15,303 bases of DNA from CAYJIL01 sp964370235. GTDB lineage: Bacteria > Bacteroidota > Bacteroidia > Bacteroidales > Rikenellaceae. A program made the position numbers and the translations under genes. The notes under the pieces are model-generated. The model made no database searches and had not been told where the DNA came from. It worked only from the letters and a program-made list of their open reading frames with translations. Shown here piece after piece: positions 5,972 through 13,372 of the stretch (its first letter is position 1; the number at the start of each line of letters is the position of its first letter). The DNA is taken from assembly GCA_964370235.1 (NCBI GenBank), contig CAYJIL010000056.1, forward strand, positions 1 to 15,303, written 5' to 3'.

Positions 5972-8842
5972 CTATATTGCAAATCCAAAACCTAGGCCAA
6001 ACATCCAGCCATTATCGCTTGGGCGATATAACGAAAGAGTGGCATCAAAATCTACACCTATTCGCATTACATTAAAGTCGATATTTAAATCTGCACCAAA
6101 ACTTGTTGGGTGTTGTGCCAAATATTGCGCTCCGCTATAATAGCGCACGTGGGAGTATTCTCCAAACAGGTTAAGATGTATGCGTTTGATGTATAAAAGT
6201 GACGGAATACCTCCATCGGGGTATGCAATAGGTAGGCGATAGTACAAGCCCGACGAGTATAAAAAGTTGGGCGAAACGTTATAGTTAGCTCCTCTTGGAT
6301 ATAGTCTTTTTTCGCTAAAGTTATAACTACCTACGCTTTGGTACTGAAAGTTACCACGCACATTTAGGCTATGTAATCTAAACAACCCGGGCACATACAC
6401 CGAACCATAGGCACTAATAATCTTACCAAACTTGGCATTAAAGGGGTTGAGTGTCGACGATACGTCTAGTTGGTAGCCATGCTTTGGAGCTAGCTCCTTA
6501 GCTGCCGTATAGTCAAAATTGCTATAAGTTATACCCATAGTTAGTTTAGATACCGACGTTGCGTCAACTTCGCCCTCTCTGTTAATTAACACATCGTTTG
6601 TGTAATTTAGACCCGTGTAGGGAACTAGCGAGCGTGAGCGTCCTGCTCGGCTCAGTGTTATTGGTAGCGATGCAACTGTATTTAGGCTAAAGTAGTCGCC
6701 ACCATACTCGCGTGGGCTTTCTCGATATGAATAAACATTACGAGGTGTGCCACCATACAACGCTCCAACCGAAAAGTGCACAGGCAAGCCCGTGTATTCA
6801 ATCTCGCCTTCTAGTATGTTTGAATTTAACTCAAAGTCATAACCATAACCTACCGTAGCAACTAGTGTTCCCAATAGGTTTTGTGACATGATCATAGCAC
6901 CAAAATCCATATCGAATTGGTGTTCTTCGATAATTTTTTCGATATCAACATTAACAGGTAGCCAACTGTGAGCATTAAGCAAATGCCCCATACGGCGATA
7001 TTTTTGGGGTTTATATGACGAAGTATCTATCGACTCACGAGCAAGCGAAACAGTGTCTAGCTTCATGGTTGCCGACCAGTCGATAAACCCCGGGTCGAGT
7101 ATCTCTTTTGGCATTTTGGTTTGCTCGATTACAACTAGCGAATCTTGCTCTATTTTTTGTTTGGCAAGCTCATACCCATCGATGCTATATGTTGTCATGA
7201 CAACACTACTATCACCAGCAATAGATGGCGAAAACGAGCCAAAACGAGAGTGGCTAATTTGGTGCTCGACACTAGTTTGCAAATCGTAACTATGCACCTC
7301 GTCTTTACCCGATGCAATAGATGTGAAATAGAGTTTGCCATTTGCAGCTCTTAGGTCTTTGCGTGTTACATAGCTAGGTGGGGTAATATCTTCTATTGTA
7401 CCACTTTTGAGATTAACCCTCGAGAGTCTCATACCACTATCGTCAAGCAGAATAATTGCTAGGGTAGATGTTAGGCTATCCCACGCCACACCATTGAGCG
7501 ATGCACCGCTCGAGTTAATGGCTATTCGTTGCTGCTCTTGGAGCGAATCCCCCGATGCTATAACTATTTGTGGCACATTATAGTCGCTATATTCTACAAA
7601 GGCAAACTGGTTGCCGCCCATAGGTGTAAAAAAGAATATATTACGCTTGTGGGTCAAAGATTTTGACTTTAACAAACGACGACTGCCAACCTCGCTAAGA
7701 TCGAGGTAGCGAACATTAGAAAAGCTCTCTAAGCCCCAAAATGCCGATGTAACATACTCTGTCCAGTATAGCCTATCGCCATCTAGTACTGCTCGTGAGC
7801 TAAGGTTACCCATTCGGGCTATTCGTTTCTCGACCCCCAACGAATCTACAACTACCACTTGTGGCGGACTATCTCGGTCGCTCTTGGTTGCAACTACAAG
7901 CCCTTTGTAAGGCAAAGGGTTTGTGTATTCGGTATAGCTAGAGATTGGCGTAGGAATTATTTGTGAACTATTCTCTACCGAAGATGCCGCTGCCCATTTT
8001 TGCTTTAATATTGAAAATGTTTGATCTTTGAGCTCGGTTACCGATGTGTCGTAGAATTTGTGATATGCAATATTGGGCGAGAACAAAAGAAACGGATATC
8101 GTCCTGCATAATCGAGACCTTTGCGCCAAAAGTCGCTACCATGCAAATAGTTACCTGCCGATACCATGTAGTAACCTAGCTCATATGCCCCCGGGTTATA
8201 GTTCTTTATCGAGCCATGCACCATTTTGGTAAAACTCATATCTTGTGGGTCACTATCGGCAAGCAATGCACGATATGGCATAGAGAAACTAGGCTGCCTA
8301 CCACGCCCAAACATGGCGTAGCGTGTTTCGGCTAGCGTAGCATCACCCTCGTAGAACCATGTGGGCGAAATTAGCGCAACAATTCCCATTGCCGATTGCC
8401 CAATGACGTACTTGAGGCCACTAGTAAAACCAACATTGAGGTTACTCATCTGCACCACGTGTCGATATTCGTGGGGCACTAGTTGTCGCAACCACGATAG
8501 CGCATAGCTATCGGTTGGGGGCGAGCTAAATAGCTCCATTCGAGCAGGTGCCCAGCTCACCATTCCGTTAGATTGCAACTGTTTAGAGTGAATAACAACA
8601 GGGAATTCATCTATTCTGTTATTTAGCCCTTGTGTGATTGTGGGCTTGAGTATTTCTCGGTAACCAATAACCACACGTGCCGTAGAATCTAGGTGGTGTG
8701 GGTATATAATATTACCATCTTGGCTCTTGATTTGCTCCCATTTTAGCGACGCAGGGTCTTGGCCTAGTATATAATACTGACCATACGCCCCTTTTGCTAC
8801 AAAAATTAGGGCTACTACTAAAATAAGAATCTTGAATCTCAT
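5972..8842 (-). CDS. Secreted/outer-membrane protein: HExxH metallopeptidase-like domain, propeller-like middle, predicted C-terminal beta-barrel
   Basis: A 956-residue envelope protein with a signal peptide (about 1-21). The N-terminal part carries HEYRH at 124-128, a zinc-metallopeptidase HExxH motif. A downstream WFYEGDATLAE (162-172) fits a gluzincin pattern with E165 as the possible third zinc ligand, 37 residues after the second His. Residues about 300-570 contain repeated beta-rich units in which short hydrophobic strands alternate with Asp/Ser-Gly turns, as in TolB-like propeller proteins. From about 650 to the end there are alternating hydrophobic/polar strands with many Tyr and Gly, ending MFGLGFGFAI, which suggests an outer-membrane barrel. 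Proteins like this are often labelled 'TolB-like' in Bacteroidetes. The substrate is unknown. It is the last gene of a four-gene operon, starting 5 bp after the SUI1 stop. Motifs are directly visible; the propeller and barrel are inferred from composition. Confidence 0.75.
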   Translation of the reverse strand: MRFKILILVVALIFVAKGAYGQYYILGQDPASLKWEQIKSQDGNIIYPHHLDSTARVVIGYREILKPTITQGLNNRIDEFPVVIHSKQLQSNGMVSWAPARMELFSSPPTDSYALSWLRQLVPHEYRHVVQMSNLNVGFTSGLKYVIGQSAMGIVALISPTWFYEGDATLAETRYAMFGRGRQPSFSMPYRALLADSDPQDMSFTKMVHGSIKNYNPGAYELGYYMVSAGNYLHGSDFWRKGLDYAGRYPFLLFSPNIAYHKFYDTSVTELKDQTFSILKQKWAAASSVENSSQIIPTPISSYTEYTNPLPYKGLVVATKSDRDSPPQVVVVDSLGVEKRIARMGNLSSRAVLDGDRLYWTEYVTSAFWGLESFSNVRYLDLSEVGSRRLLKSKSLTHKRNIFFFTPMGGNQFAFVEYSDYNVPQIVIASGDSLQEQQRIAINSSGASLNGVAWDSLTSTLAIILLDDSGMRLSRVNLKSGTIEDITPPSYVTRKDLRAANGKLYFTSIASGKDEVHSYDLQTSVEHQISHSRFGSFSPSIAGDSSVVMTTYSIDGYELAKQKIEQDSLVVIEQTKMPKEILDPGFIDWSATMKLDTVSLARESIDTSSYKPQKYRRMGHLLNAHSWLPVNVDIEKIIEEHQFDMDFGAMIMSQNLLGTLVATVGYGYDFELNSNILEGEIEYTGLPVHFSVGALYGGTPRNVYSYRESPREYGGDYFSLNTVASLPITLSRAGRSRSLVPYTGLNYTNDVLINREGEVDATSVSKLTMGITYSNFDYTAAKELAPKHGYQLDVSSTLNPFNAKFGKIISAYGSVYVPGLFRLHSLNVRGNFQYQSVGSYNFSEKRLYPRGANYNVSPNFLYSSGLYYRLPIAYPDGGIPSLLYIKRIHLNLFGEYSHVRYYSGAQYLAQHPTSFGADLNIDFNVMRIGVDFDATLSLYRPSDNGWMFGLGFGFAI

Positions 8843-8847
8843 TACTA

Positions 8848-9192
8848 TTAACCTATTACTCTAGCTTTATATCCATCTTTTTGTAGGATTTCACACACCT
8901 TTACACGAAAATCGCCCTGAATAATCACTTGACCATCCTTTGCCGAACCACCAACACCACACTTGCTTTTAAGGTGCTTTGTTAGGTCTTTAAGGTCGTC
9001 TTCGCTACCCCTAAAACCATCGACAATAGTAACCTTCTTGCCACCACGATTGCGCTTGTCGAGAGCTACTCGCAAGTTTTGCTTAGAGGGTGCTAGCGTA
9101 GGCTCAACCTCGGTTTCTGGGGTTTCATATTCATAATCAGGATTTGTAGAATAAACTACATTTAGTCTCGCTTTCCAATCGTTATTGCTCAT
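8848..9192 (-). CDS. SUI1/YciH-family translation factor-like protein
   Basis: A 114-residue cytoplasmic protein of the SUI1 (eIF1-like) family, the bacterial YciH group, thought to affect start-site fidelity or initiation. A variable acidic N-terminal half (about 1-40) precedes the SUI1 fold, recognised by RNRGGKKVTIVDGF at 47-60, LKSKCGVGGSAKDG at 74-87 and IQGDFR at 91-96. Length is normal for YciH. It starts 4 bp after the MazG-like gene and ends 5 bp before the metallopeptidase-like gene, so all are co-transcribed. The exact role in bacteria is not settled. Confidence 0.92.
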   Translation of the reverse strand: MSNNDWKARLNVVYSTNPDYEYETPETEVEPTLAPSKQNLRVALDKRNRGGKKVTIVDGFRGSEDDLKDLTKHLKSKCGVGGSAKDGQVIIQGDFRVKVCEILQKDGYKARVIG

Positions 9193-9196
9193 AGTA

Positions 9197-9532
9197 CTAA
9201 TCTTTTAATTTCTCGTTTTCGATATGGCGCACACCATCTCGTTTGCTTTTTTTGGCAATATTCTTTGCAATTGCCTCTTCAAGATCTATGCCTGTTTGGT
9301 TGGCAATTGCTGTTACCACCCATATAATGTCGGCAAGTTCGTCGGCAAGAGCCTCTTCGGATATGTCTTCGCTAATTTTTGTAGATTGATCTCCAAATTT
9401 GCGAGCCATTAATCGTGCCACTTCGCCCACCTCTTCGGTTAAGACAGCCATATTTGTGAGAGGGCTAAAATATCTTACTCCCACTTTTTTTATCCAGCTA
9501 TCGACCAATTGTTGCAGCTCTAGTATCTCCAT
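9197..9532 (-). CDS. MazG-like nucleotide pyrophosphohydrolase
   Basis: A 111-residue all-alpha NTP pyrophosphohydrolase of the single-domain MazG-like group, expected to hydrolyse (d)NTPs to monophosphates and so clear unwanted nucleotides. The metal-binding signature is present: EEVGE at 33-37 (ExxE from E34 and E37) and ELADII at 65-70 (ExxD from E65 and D68). A Lys/Arg-rich C-terminal region (about 90-109) is typical of this short group. The start codon shares one base with the dtd stop (TAATG), so translation is probably coupled. The preferred nucleotide cannot be told from sequence. Confidence 0.93.
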   Translation of the reverse strand: MEILELQQLVDSWIKKVGVRYFSPLTNMAVLTEEVGEVARLMARKFGDQSTKISEDISEEALADELADIIWVVTAIANQTGIDLEEAIAKNIAKKSKRDGVRHIENEKLKD

Positions 9533-9984
9533 TATACTCTGTTTTTAGAATCTATGATGATGGTAACAGGGCCACTGTTTATTAGCGACACATCCATGTG
9601 ATTGCCAAAACTACCCTTTGCCACGCTCTTTCCAATTAGTTTTTCGACCGCCTCAACAAACTTTTCGTAAATCACCACTGCTACATCGCCTTTGGCTGCT
9701 TTTATGTATGATGGGCGATTACCCTTTTTTGTAGATGCTTGCAAGGTAAACTGGCTAATTATCATAACATCGCCTTGGGTATCTTTAACCGAAAGATTCA
9801 TAACGCCATCACTATCATCCATTATTCGCATAGATGTAATTTTTGCTGCCAAAAAATCTATATCTTCTTGGGTATCGGCATCTTCGATACCAACCAACAC
9901 CATTAAGCCAGCCCCAATCGAGCTATGTATTTTTTCATCAACCGTCACCGAGCAACGACTAACTCTTTGAATTACGCACTTCAT
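9532..9984 (-). CDS. dtd: D-aminoacyl-tRNA deacylase
   Basis: D-aminoacyl-tRNA deacylase removes D-amino acids (and glycine mischarged on tRNA-Ala) from tRNA, protecting translation. At 150 residues it matches the family length. The N-terminus MKCVIQRVSR, the active-site SQFTL at 77-81 with T80, and the cross-subunit Gly-cisPro pair G138-P139 in NSGPV are all present, so the enzyme should be active. It is the first gene of the four-gene operon and overlaps the MazG-like gene by one base. A -7 box lies about 55 bp upstream. Confidence 0.97.
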   Translation of the reverse strand: MKCVIQRVSRCSVTVDEKIHSSIGAGLMVLVGIEDADTQEDIDFLAAKITSMRIMDDSDGVMNLSVKDTQGDVMIISQFTLQASTKKGNRPSYIKAAKGDVAVVIYEKFVEAVEKLIGKSVAKGSFGNHMDVSLINSGPVTIIIDSKNRV

Positions 9985-10039
9985 ATTAATAATATTATAA
10001 GCCTCCTAGAAAAAGGCTAAAAAAGAGTCTTTTACTCCA

Positions 10040-10047
10040 CAAAGTTA
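10040..10047 (-). promoter_or_regulatory. Probable -7 box for the dtd operon
   Basis: On the minus strand TAACTTTG (10047-10040) matches TAnnTTTG. It predicts a start near 10033 and a leader of about 50 nt before the dtd ATG at 9984. The leader holds a short hairpin with 5-bp arms AGCCT/AGGCT. No good -33 TTTG lies at the usual distance. The box is back to back with the plus-strand tRNA promoter. Confidence 0.45.
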
Positions 10048-10066
10048 AATAAAAAACGTGAATTAT

Positions 10067-10098
10067 TTTGTTTTTTCAAATTAATACTACTATCTTTG
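10067..10098 (+). promoter_or_regulatory. Bacteroidetes-type promoter of the CAT-anticodon tRNA
   Basis: TTTG at 10067-10070 is followed after exactly 20 nt by TATCTTTG at 10091-10098, a full match to the Bacteroidetes consensus. The spacing is identical to that of the tRNA-Gln promoter. The predicted start is near 10105, about 27 nt before the mature tRNA. Confidence 0.8.
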
Positions 10099-10131
10099 TG
10101 TCTGCAAATGGGGAATTATCCTCTGTATTGC

Positions 10132-10206
10132 GGGCCTATAGCTCAGTTGGTTAGTAGCACCTGACTCATAATCAGGGGGTCCCAGGTTCAAGCCCTGGTG
10201 GGCCCA
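10132..10206 (+). tRNA. tRNA with anticodon CAT (elongator Met or Ile2)
   Basis: A 75-nt cloverleaf. The acceptor GGGCCTA pairs with TGGGCCC (one T-G wobble) and the discriminator is A. The anticodon stem CCTGA/TCAGG closes the loop CTCATAA with anticodon CAT. The T-arm is CCAGG-TTCAAGC-CCTGG, and CCA is not encoded. The acceptor begins with a paired G, so it is not the initiator. Elongator Met and lysidine-modified Ile2 share the CTCATAA loop, and I cannot separate them by eye. The D-arm has one T more than the usual GGTTAGAGC form, reading GGTTAGTAGC (see findings). Confidence 0.9.
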
Positions 10207-10212
10207 CTCCCT

Positions 10213-10251
10213 AAAAAGAGGATGTTTTGAAATTCAAAACATCCTCTTTTT
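10213..10251 (+). terminator. 18-bp hairpin terminator, probably working in both directions
   Basis: The arms 10213-10230 and 10234-10251 are perfectly complementary over 18 bp, with a 3-nt loop. The stem base is A5 on the left and T5 on the right, so it has a U-run on either strand. It starts 6 nt after the tRNA and lies 29 bp beyond the GH115 stop. It should therefore end the tRNA transcript (plus) and also the GH115 transcript (minus). Confidence 0.88.
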
Positions 10252-10270
10252 GCATTTATAGCTACCACCA

Positions 10271-10296
10271 AATACCCAGCCTAGTGGCTAGGTATT
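10271..10296 (-). repeat. Inverted repeat spanning the GH115 stop codon
   Basis: The arms 10271-10281 and 10286-10296 pair over 11 bp with one wobble or mismatch and a 4-nt loop. On the minus strand the GH115 stop TAG (10283-10281) falls at the loop and stem edge. No T-run follows directly. It could be a secondary structure protecting the 3' end of the message, upstream of the stronger hairpin at 10213-10251. Confidence 0.5.
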
Positions 10297-13058
10297 GAGT
10301 AAAATTTTCTATCAGTATCAAAATCTAACATCATTTGATCGAGCGCAATTGGCTCGTCCAAAAACACAACCTCAACAGTATGCTTACCTGCCTTTGTTAA
10401 TTTGTGGCTAGAGATCGACAGCGACTGGTTGCGTAGCGTATTATCAAACCACTTGCCCGAAAGAAAAGGTACTTTTAGTGAAACAATTTGTGGCGAAGAA
10501 CCATCGATACTAACACTATATCGCAACTCTCCATTATTTGCAGTGTGCTGCGGAACGGTTGCAAGATATAGCAGAGCATCGCCAACACTGTGGGTCTGAA
10601 AATCGAACCTTACACCACTCTTATCGCCCACTTTTATTAGCCTAGCACTAGCGCTATGCCCCAAATTCTCGTGCATCTGCCCATTAGCTTTATTTATATC
10701 GAACACCACTTTTTGGTTGCTCTCTAACGCCAAGTCACTATCTATTAAATCGACATTATTTACGTTAACATTAATATTAACACTCTTACCATTTACCTCT
10801 AGTTCTATATTTTCGCTAGTGTTGCTATATAGCTGTGGGTTAAACTCAAACACCACCTTTTGCTCGCCAACCACAGTATTATCTGCTACCACAGCGTTTA
10901 TGTATTTGGGTAGCGAAACCACCTTGCAATCAACTGCCGAGCCATCGCTCGAAAAAAACGACACAAAATAGCTCTCACTTACGGGGCTAGTAAAAGCAGG
11001 AAGTTCTAGTTTGTCAACATTACAACTTGGCACAGAATCGTTCTCTACCCATGCAAATAGCTTGTTGCTGTTTTGCTTGGCTATGCTACTCGCAGGCAGA
11101 ACAGGATCTTGGAACACGGGCAAATCTCGTGGCTTAAAATCCATCATGCCATCCCACTTACCACCCAACATATCTTTGTTATAGGTGTATGTGAGCGATG
11201 CAATTTGGTTATGCGCACTCTGTGACAACTCTGCATACTGTTTGGCAGCCCCAAAGCCATGCGAAGCAAAAAGCCTAGCTTTTTGTGCATAAAACATTTT
11301 CTCGTTCATTGCACAACTAGCCACAACGGGATAGTGCACGAGCTGAAAATAGGCAGCTCGCTGGTTTTTGGGTAGCTTTGAATATATTTCATTAGATATA
11401 TTCGCTATATTTTGGTATGCACTCAACCTACTCTCAATTTCGTCACCAAACACAAAGGGGTTAAGCTGCGAATCATGAACGGCAGATTGCTCCTTGTTGG
11501 CCTCTACCCTATTCCACCCCAAGTGTTCGGGCTTGCGAGCGGCCGAAAGAGTATAGTATTCATTTAGGATTGTCTCTATTTCGTTGTTGTATTGAGGGTC
11601 AAAGTTTTGTGCTATCCACTCTTGGCGGTGTGCTTTGATGCTAGAGGGCGATATACTATTAATATCCCACGCAAGATCTAAGAAAAAGTTTGTTAGGTAC
11701 TCAGATGGTTTAATATCACCAACATTTAATATCCATATTTTTTGTGCTCCATAGTCCCATGCACGCTTCATTTCACGATATATCAAGCCCGGCGATGTGC
11801 TTGCCAACCACAAATAGTCGTGTGGCTTACCCCAATATGATATGTGATAGTAGACTCCAGCACCACCCTGTCGCTTTTGCTCCTGAGCATTGCTCAGGCG
11901 GGTTATGTAGCCATGATTATCGTCACACCACATAGTAGTAACATCGTCGGGTAGCTTTAGCCCATTATCATAGGCTTTGAGCACCTCTTTGTAGGGAACA
12001 AAAATTTGAGGAATTTGGCTCGATTGCTCGCCATAGTAACGTGCCAACATTTTGCGTTGATCTTCGATTACGGTATTAAGCACTTGGGTTTCTTGGTCTA
12101 TTGTCTCGACACCCTGCATGCGTGAATCGTGTACACCTCTCATGCCTAGTGTAAAGATATTTTCGCTCTTGCCGTTGGCCAATTCGCCTACTCGCTCGCC
12201 CCAATATTTGTTTACATTATCACTATTTGCAACATAATTATAAGCACCATATACGCTACTTTGCCACTCGCTTGCGCTACATCTCATCATAGGCTCACAG
12301 TGCGATGTACCAACAATGATGCCATATTTTTCGGATGCTTCACGATTACCTCGAACCAAATAAAACGGCACAGTGCACTCGTGCATTGCTGGCCAAATGG
12401 TATTTGCCTTTAGGCGTAACAATAGTTCAAAAATTTTGGAATAGGTTCGTGGGCCAATAACCCCTTTGTTTGATTCTTGTTCGAATGTTTTTGAACTCCA
12501 TGGCATTAGCGCCCAATCCTCATCGTTGAGAAAAATACCACGATACTGCACCGATGGCATTTCGATAATTGGCTGAGCAAGGTTAATAGTTAGCTCTTGC
12601 TTTTTGGCAGGAACTACATCTGCCCACCAACACCAAGGCGACACACCCATCATGCGAGATAGTTCGAGAATTGCAAAGGCAGTGGCTCTGCTATCGCTAC
12701 CTGCAAGGAGCAAACAATTTTTGCCATCAATATTGGTTGTTGATATTAAAAATGCCTCCCACCTATCTTTAATTGCAGACAAGTCTACCCCCTCGAACTG
12801 CGCTTGGGGTTCTTCGCCCAAATTCACCACCACAATAGCGCCATTTTCTACACCATCGAGTTGCACTATATTATTGTCGGTGACGCTTTGGCAATCTCCT
12901 GCAAATATATCGATAGCATTCTCAACAATTTGGTCGCTACCATTATAGTATAGCGGAGCTAGCTTACCATTTTTTATTAGATTGAAATCGTGCAAGTTTT
13001 GAGCAATTGTCTCACTACAAAGCAATAACAAAAAAAGAAAGGTATAAGAAAATCTCAT
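10281..13058 (-). CDS. Glycoside hydrolase family 115 alpha-glucuronidase, secreted
   Basis: GH115 enzymes remove alpha-1,2-linked glucuronic acid or 4-O-methyl-glucuronic acid from xylan, and some act on arabinogalactan side chains. The 925-residue protein has a signal peptide (about 1-19, ending TIAQ) and no lipobox cysteine in the usual place. Family hallmarks appear in order: YRGIFLNDEDW (172-182), GPRTYSKIFELLLRLKAN (202-219) followed by IWPAMHE (221-227), SHCEPM (252-257), GMRGVHDSRM (305-314), WCDDNHGY (377-384), YYHISYWGKPHDY (403-415) and NVGDIKPSEY (445-454). The C-terminal third (about 680-925) is beta-rich, as in the accessory domain of the family. Length is normal and there is no frameshift. 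No SusC/SusD, xylanase or sugar regulator is adjacent, so it is not part of a visible polysaccharide-utilization locus. The actual polysaccharide is unknown. Confidence 0.95.
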   Translation of the reverse strand: MRFSYTFLFLLLLCSETIAQNLHDFNLIKNGKLAPLYYNGSDQIVENAIDIFAGDCQSVTDNNIVQLDGVENGAIVVVNLGEEPQAQFEGVDLSAIKDRWEAFLISTTNIDGKNCLLLAGSDSRATAFAILELSRMMGVSPWCWWADVVPAKKQELTINLAQPIIEMPSVQYRGIFLNDEDWALMPWSSKTFEQESNKGVIGPRTYSKIFELLLRLKANTIWPAMHECTVPFYLVRGNREASEKYGIIVGTSHCEPMMRCSASEWQSSVYGAYNYVANSDNVNKYWGERVGELANGKSENIFTLGMRGVHDSRMQGVETIDQETQVLNTVIEDQRKMLARYYGEQSSQIPQIFVPYKEVLKAYDNGLKLPDDVTTMWCDDNHGYITRLSNAQEQKRQGGAGVYYHISYWGKPHDYLWLASTSPGLIYREMKRAWDYGAQKIWILNVGDIKPSEYLTNFFLDLAWDINSISPSSIKAHRQEWIAQNFDPQYNNEIETILNEYYTLSAARKPEHLGWNRVEANKEQSAVHDSQLNPFVFGDEIESRLSAYQNIANISNEIYSKLPKNQRAAYFQLVHYPVVASCAMNEKMFYAQKARLFASHGFGAAKQYAELSQSAHNQIASLTYTYNKDMLGGKWDGMMDFKPRDLPVFQDPVLPASSIAKQNSNKLFAWVENDSVPSCNVDKLELPAFTSPVSESYFVSFFSSDGSAVDCKVVSLPKYINAVVADNTVVGEQKVVFEFNPQLYSNTSENIELEVNGKSVNINVNVNNVDLIDSDLALESNQKVVFDINKANGQMHENLGHSASARLIKVGDKSGVRFDFQTHSVGDALLYLATVPQHTANNGELRYSVSIDGSSPQIVSLKVPFLSGKWFDNTLRNQSLSISSHKLTKAGKHTVEVVFLDEPIALDQMMLDFDTDRKFYSIPSH

Positions 13059-13372
13059 AACATATAAAATTTAACAAGCCCACGTGTATGGCTTGCAATG
13101 TATTTTGGGTTAATAAATTGTTTGGCGTGTCTGTAAAAAGTGGTAGGTGCATTTGTGCATATCTACACACTTGTAACAAAGATATAGTTTTTGAACGATG
13201 ATTTTGTTTAGGTGTAATATTTAGAACTAATATAGCGATATGTGTTAAAAAATAGCCAATGACAGCATAAAAATACACTAGATGGATAACTTTCAACGTA
13301 TATATTTTATTTTGGTTGAATACATCGACCATTTTTTTGTATATTTGTTAGTTATAAACAGATATAGATACG
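13059..13372. promoter_or_regulatory. Divergent intergenic region between GH115 and the EEP-dapD genes
   Basis: This 314-bp AT-rich gap holds no convincing gene. For GH115 (minus) there is a -7 match TATCTTTG at 13184-13177 with no clear -33, giving a leader of about 110 nt. Just past its predicted start lies an imperfect inverted repeat at 13143-13166 (GTAG-TGCA and TGCA-CTAC), a possible operator. A short hairpin CAAGCC/GGCTTG at 13075-13095 lies 16 bp before the GH115 ATG. The plus-strand promoter is listed separately. A 105-codon minus-strand open frame at 13015-13332 overlaps the GH115 start and I do not think it is real. Confidence 0.5.
13315..13347 (+). promoter_or_regulatory. Promoter of the EEP-dapD transcript
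   Basis: TATATTTG at 13340-13347 matches the -7 consensus TAnnTTTG. GTTG at 13315-13318, 21 nt upstream, is a three-of-four -33 match. The predicted start is near 13354, leaving a leader of only about 20 nt before the ATG at 13373. Confidence 0.6.

Noticed and set aside
10132..10206. Initiator tRNA-fMet
   Set aside because: The first acceptor pair is G-C rather than the mismatch typical of initiators, and the anticodon stem lacks the three consecutive G-C pairs next to the loop.
12604..12948. 114-codon plus-strand open frame inside GH115
   Set aside because: It is fully antisense to the conserved GH115 coding sequence, with no start signal or family similarity that I can see.
13015..13332. 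105-codon minus-strand open frame upstream of GH115
   Set aside because: It overlaps the start of the well-supported GH115 gene in another frame, shows no recognisable domain, and covers both predicted promoters.
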